Below the pieces are notes generated by a model. It was not told the DNA's origin and did not search any database. It saw nothing but the letters and a program-made list of their open reading frames with translations. Positions 62,700 to 64,000 of a DNA stretch of 64,000 nt are shown here, in pieces. The stretch covers positions 1-64,000 of the forward strand of contig JAZLIS010000006.1 in NCBI GenBank assembly GCA_045617505.1, given 5' to 3'. The stretch is from Cacconaster sp045617505. GTDB lineage: Bacteria; Bacteroidota; Bacteroidia; Bacteroidales; UBA932. The translations under genes and the position numbers were made by a program. The first letter of the stretch is position 1, and every line of letters begins with the position of its first letter.

Positions 62700-63270
62700 A
62701 GTCTTTGAACTCTGTTATTTTGTCGTATATCCGTTTGTTATAGATTCTTACCGGGTAACTGAGCCCACCTTCGGCTATTTTGATAGCTTTTGAGTCGGAG
62801 TTGTCCATTATCAGCCAGTAGTTGCAAATCGGGATGTAGGTGTTCTTCAGGTTCTCTATGCCCTGGCGGTAACGTCTGATGACAGTCTCCTTATCTATGC
62901 CGTGCCCTCCCGCCGCAACTCTTAGTGCCACTCTTTTTATGGCCAGCTCAGGGGTTCTCAGCCAGAAGAAGACAACTATCACCATATATCCCTTATCCTG
63001 TGCATCCACTATGGTCTTGACGAGGCTTCTGGTGGCAAGGGTCGTCTCTATGCCGAAGTCTTCGTTTTTATCAATCAGTTCGTGCACTCTGTCCATCATC
63101 AGCCTGCTCGCTCTCAATGCCTCTTTTTCAGGATGTTCCGGCGAAAGCTTCTCTGCAATCTCATCAGCGTTCACATATTCGTCGAGGTTCAGCATATCCG
63201 GCAATATGGTGTATGTGGCGGTTGTCTTGCCCGCCCCGTTGCATCCTGATATGATATACATCCTTGCCAT
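62689..63270 (-). CDS. Zeta-toxin-like kinase, solitary
   Basis: 193-residue P-loop kinase. Walker A GCNGAGKTTA, then NLDEYVNADEIAEKL and FGIETTLATRSL, the zeta-toxin-like pattern (zeta toxins phosphorylate UDP-GlcNAc). The lid helices (RVALRVAAGGHGIDKETVIRRYRQG) hold Arg/Lys residues for ATP. No antitoxin (epsilon-like) gene is seen beside it; it shares an operon with slyD. It may be a domesticated kinase. TATATTTG 5 bases before the start indicates a near-leaderless mRNA. Confidence 0.82.
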   Translation of the reverse strand: MARMYIISGCNGAGKTTATYTILPDMLNLDEYVNADEIAEKLSPEHPEKEALRASRLMMDRVHELIDKNEDFGIETTLATRSLVKTIVDAQDKGYMVIVVFFWLRTPELAIKRVALRVAAGGHGIDKETVIRRYRQGIENLKNTYIPICNYWLIMDNSDSKAIKIAEGGLSYPVRIYNKRIYDKITEFKDYEN

Positions 63271-63275
63271 CAGAA

Positions 63276-63303
63276 CAAATATACGTAAAAACTGTTAATT
63301 TTG
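63276..63303. promoter_or_regulatory. Divergent -7 boxes for the zeta-like and TIGR02757 genes
   Basis: Minus strand: TATATTTG (63283-63276), 5 bases before ATG 63270. Plus strand: TAATTTTG (63296-63303), 19 bases before ATG 63323. Neither has a clear -33 TTTG at the right distance. Confidence 0.45.
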
Positions 63304-63322
63304 TGTGTCAACAAATGGCTGA

Positions 63323-64000
63323 ATGAAGATATCGGTTGAGGAAATAAAGTCTTTTGCGCTGAAATATAACGATATGCAATATTTCACCGGGGACCCTGTC
63401 ATTTTTCCGAGACGGTTCGTGGAGAAGGGGGCTTGTCTGCAGGATGTGGAGATTGCCGCAGTTTTCGCGGCCCATCTCGCCTGGGGCAGACGGTGTATGA
63501 TTGTCAGGGACTGCGGACGGGCGTTTGACCAGATGGAGTGGAAACCGTACGACTATGTTATGCGGGGCACTTATCGCAATGAAGCCGTCTCGTTGCACAG
63601 GACCGTTATGTGGAGCGAATTCGCCGCGATATGTTTCAGGCTGAAGGTCATCTATGAAAGGTCGGACACTCTGGAGAGACTCTCTCCGGATGAATTCCGC
63701 ACTCTGGCTTTCGGCCAGAAAAGCGACCTGAAGGCGGCGAACAAGAAAATTCATCTTCTGCGCAGATGGATGGTCCGGCGTGACGGAAAAGTGGATCTGG
63801 GGCTCTGGAAGGAGACCGACCCTTCGTCTCTCATTATTCCGCTCGATACTCACGTCCATACTAAGGCTGTGGATTTGGGGATTACCTGCCGGAGGCAGAC
63901 CGATTTCCGTACGGCAGATGAAATAACCGGCTTTTTCAGAGAGATATTTCCGGAAGACCCTGTCCTCGGGGATTATGCCCTTTTCGGATTGGGCGTCACA
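63323..64000 (+). CDS. TIGR02757-family protein, N-terminal part (runs off window)
   Basis: Open for 226 codons to the window end. KISVEEIKSFALKYNDMQYF at the start, then IFPRRF, VEIAAVFAAHLAWGRRCMI, LLRRWMVRRDGKVDLGLWK, SLIIPLDTHVHTKAVDLG and a C-terminal GDYALFGLG. This order matches the TIGR02757 (DUF2400) family found in Bacteroidota; the helical pattern hints at a HhH-GPD-like DNA glycosylase relative, but the function is not established. The start is ATG 63323; an ATG at 63315 gives an immediate stop. Confidence 0.9.
   Translation, partial: MKISVEEIKSFALKYNDMQYFTGDPVIFPRRFVEKGACLQDVEIAAVFAAHLAWGRRCMIVRDCGRAFDQMEWKPYDYVMRGTYRNEAVSLHRTVMWSEFAAICFRLKVIYERSDTLERLSPDEFRTLAFGQKSDLKAANKKIHLLRRWMVRRDGKVDLGLWKETDPSSLIIPLDTHVHTKAVDLGITCRRQTDFRTADEITGFFREIFPEDPVLGDYALFGLGVT

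Overview
The window reads as chromosome from a member of the Bacteroidales (Bacteroidota); I cannot name the genus. The evidence is promoters of the Bacteroides type (TTTG, about 19 bases, TAnnTTTG) in front of many genes, a serine palmitoyltransferase operon, Porin_10 and DUF4293 families, a TIGR02757 protein, lipoprotein-rich glycoside hydrolases, an SDR-type threonine dehydrogenase, and short or overlapping gene junctions. Most of the sequence is housekeeping and envelope genes of even base composition. The first 2.3 kb and about 28.7-30.2 kb look AT-richer and carry fragments or orphan genes.

Layout. 0-2.5 kb: end of an XRE-type regulator and a secreted PI-PLC-like lipoprotein. 2.9-5.6 kb: a Tat-exported Gfo/Idh/MocA oxidoreductase overlapping a GH29 fucosidase gene. 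5.6-9.8 kb (minus): tRNA-Lys and a four-gene operon with serine palmitoyltransferase, an SDR, a GNAT-like protein and a PlsC-like acyltransferase, most simply a ceramide/sphingolipid pathway. 9.8-22 kb (minus): uvrA, a RelA-like protein, uvrB, DUF4293, a lytic transglycosylase, a Porin_10 barrel and a PncB-PncA fusion, mostly overlapping. 22-24.2 kb: divergent tdh and kbl for threonine to glycine. 24.3-28.5 kb: argH, a PagL-like deacylase, a PlsC-like acyltransferase and tRNA-Ser. 28.7-30.2 kb: a membrane acyltransferase and an ATPase remnant. 30.3-32.8 kb: a NadD-GlpA fusion and a very short GlpB-like gene. 32.9-35.5 kb: rplU, rpmA, serS, ruvC. 35.5-40.4 kb: a TonB-receptor-like barrel converging on rluD and a PASTA protein. 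40.5-50.2 kb: GH106, an inner-membrane protein, a porin, GH3 and GH127, a plant-glycan set without SusC/SusD. 50.2-55.7 kb: MATE, CutC, an MBL hydrolase, mtaB, folB, tsaD. 55.7-64 kb: tamB, RsmI-like and COG2509 proteins, SlyD, a solitary zeta-toxin-like kinase and a TIGR02757 gene cut by the window end.

Themes. Three consecutive steps of NAD salvage (nicotinamidase, nicotinate phosphoribosyltransferase, NaMN adenylyltransferase) occur here in two unusual fusion proteins. Lipid work is prominent: sphingolipid synthesis, a lipid A deacylase next to an acyltransferase, and TamB. tRNA modification (MtaB, TsaD), DNA repair (UvrA, UvrB, RuvC) and a (p)ppGpp synthetase are interleaved with envelope genes. 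Several promoters sit only 4-8 bases from the start codon, suggesting very short or absent 5' leaders.
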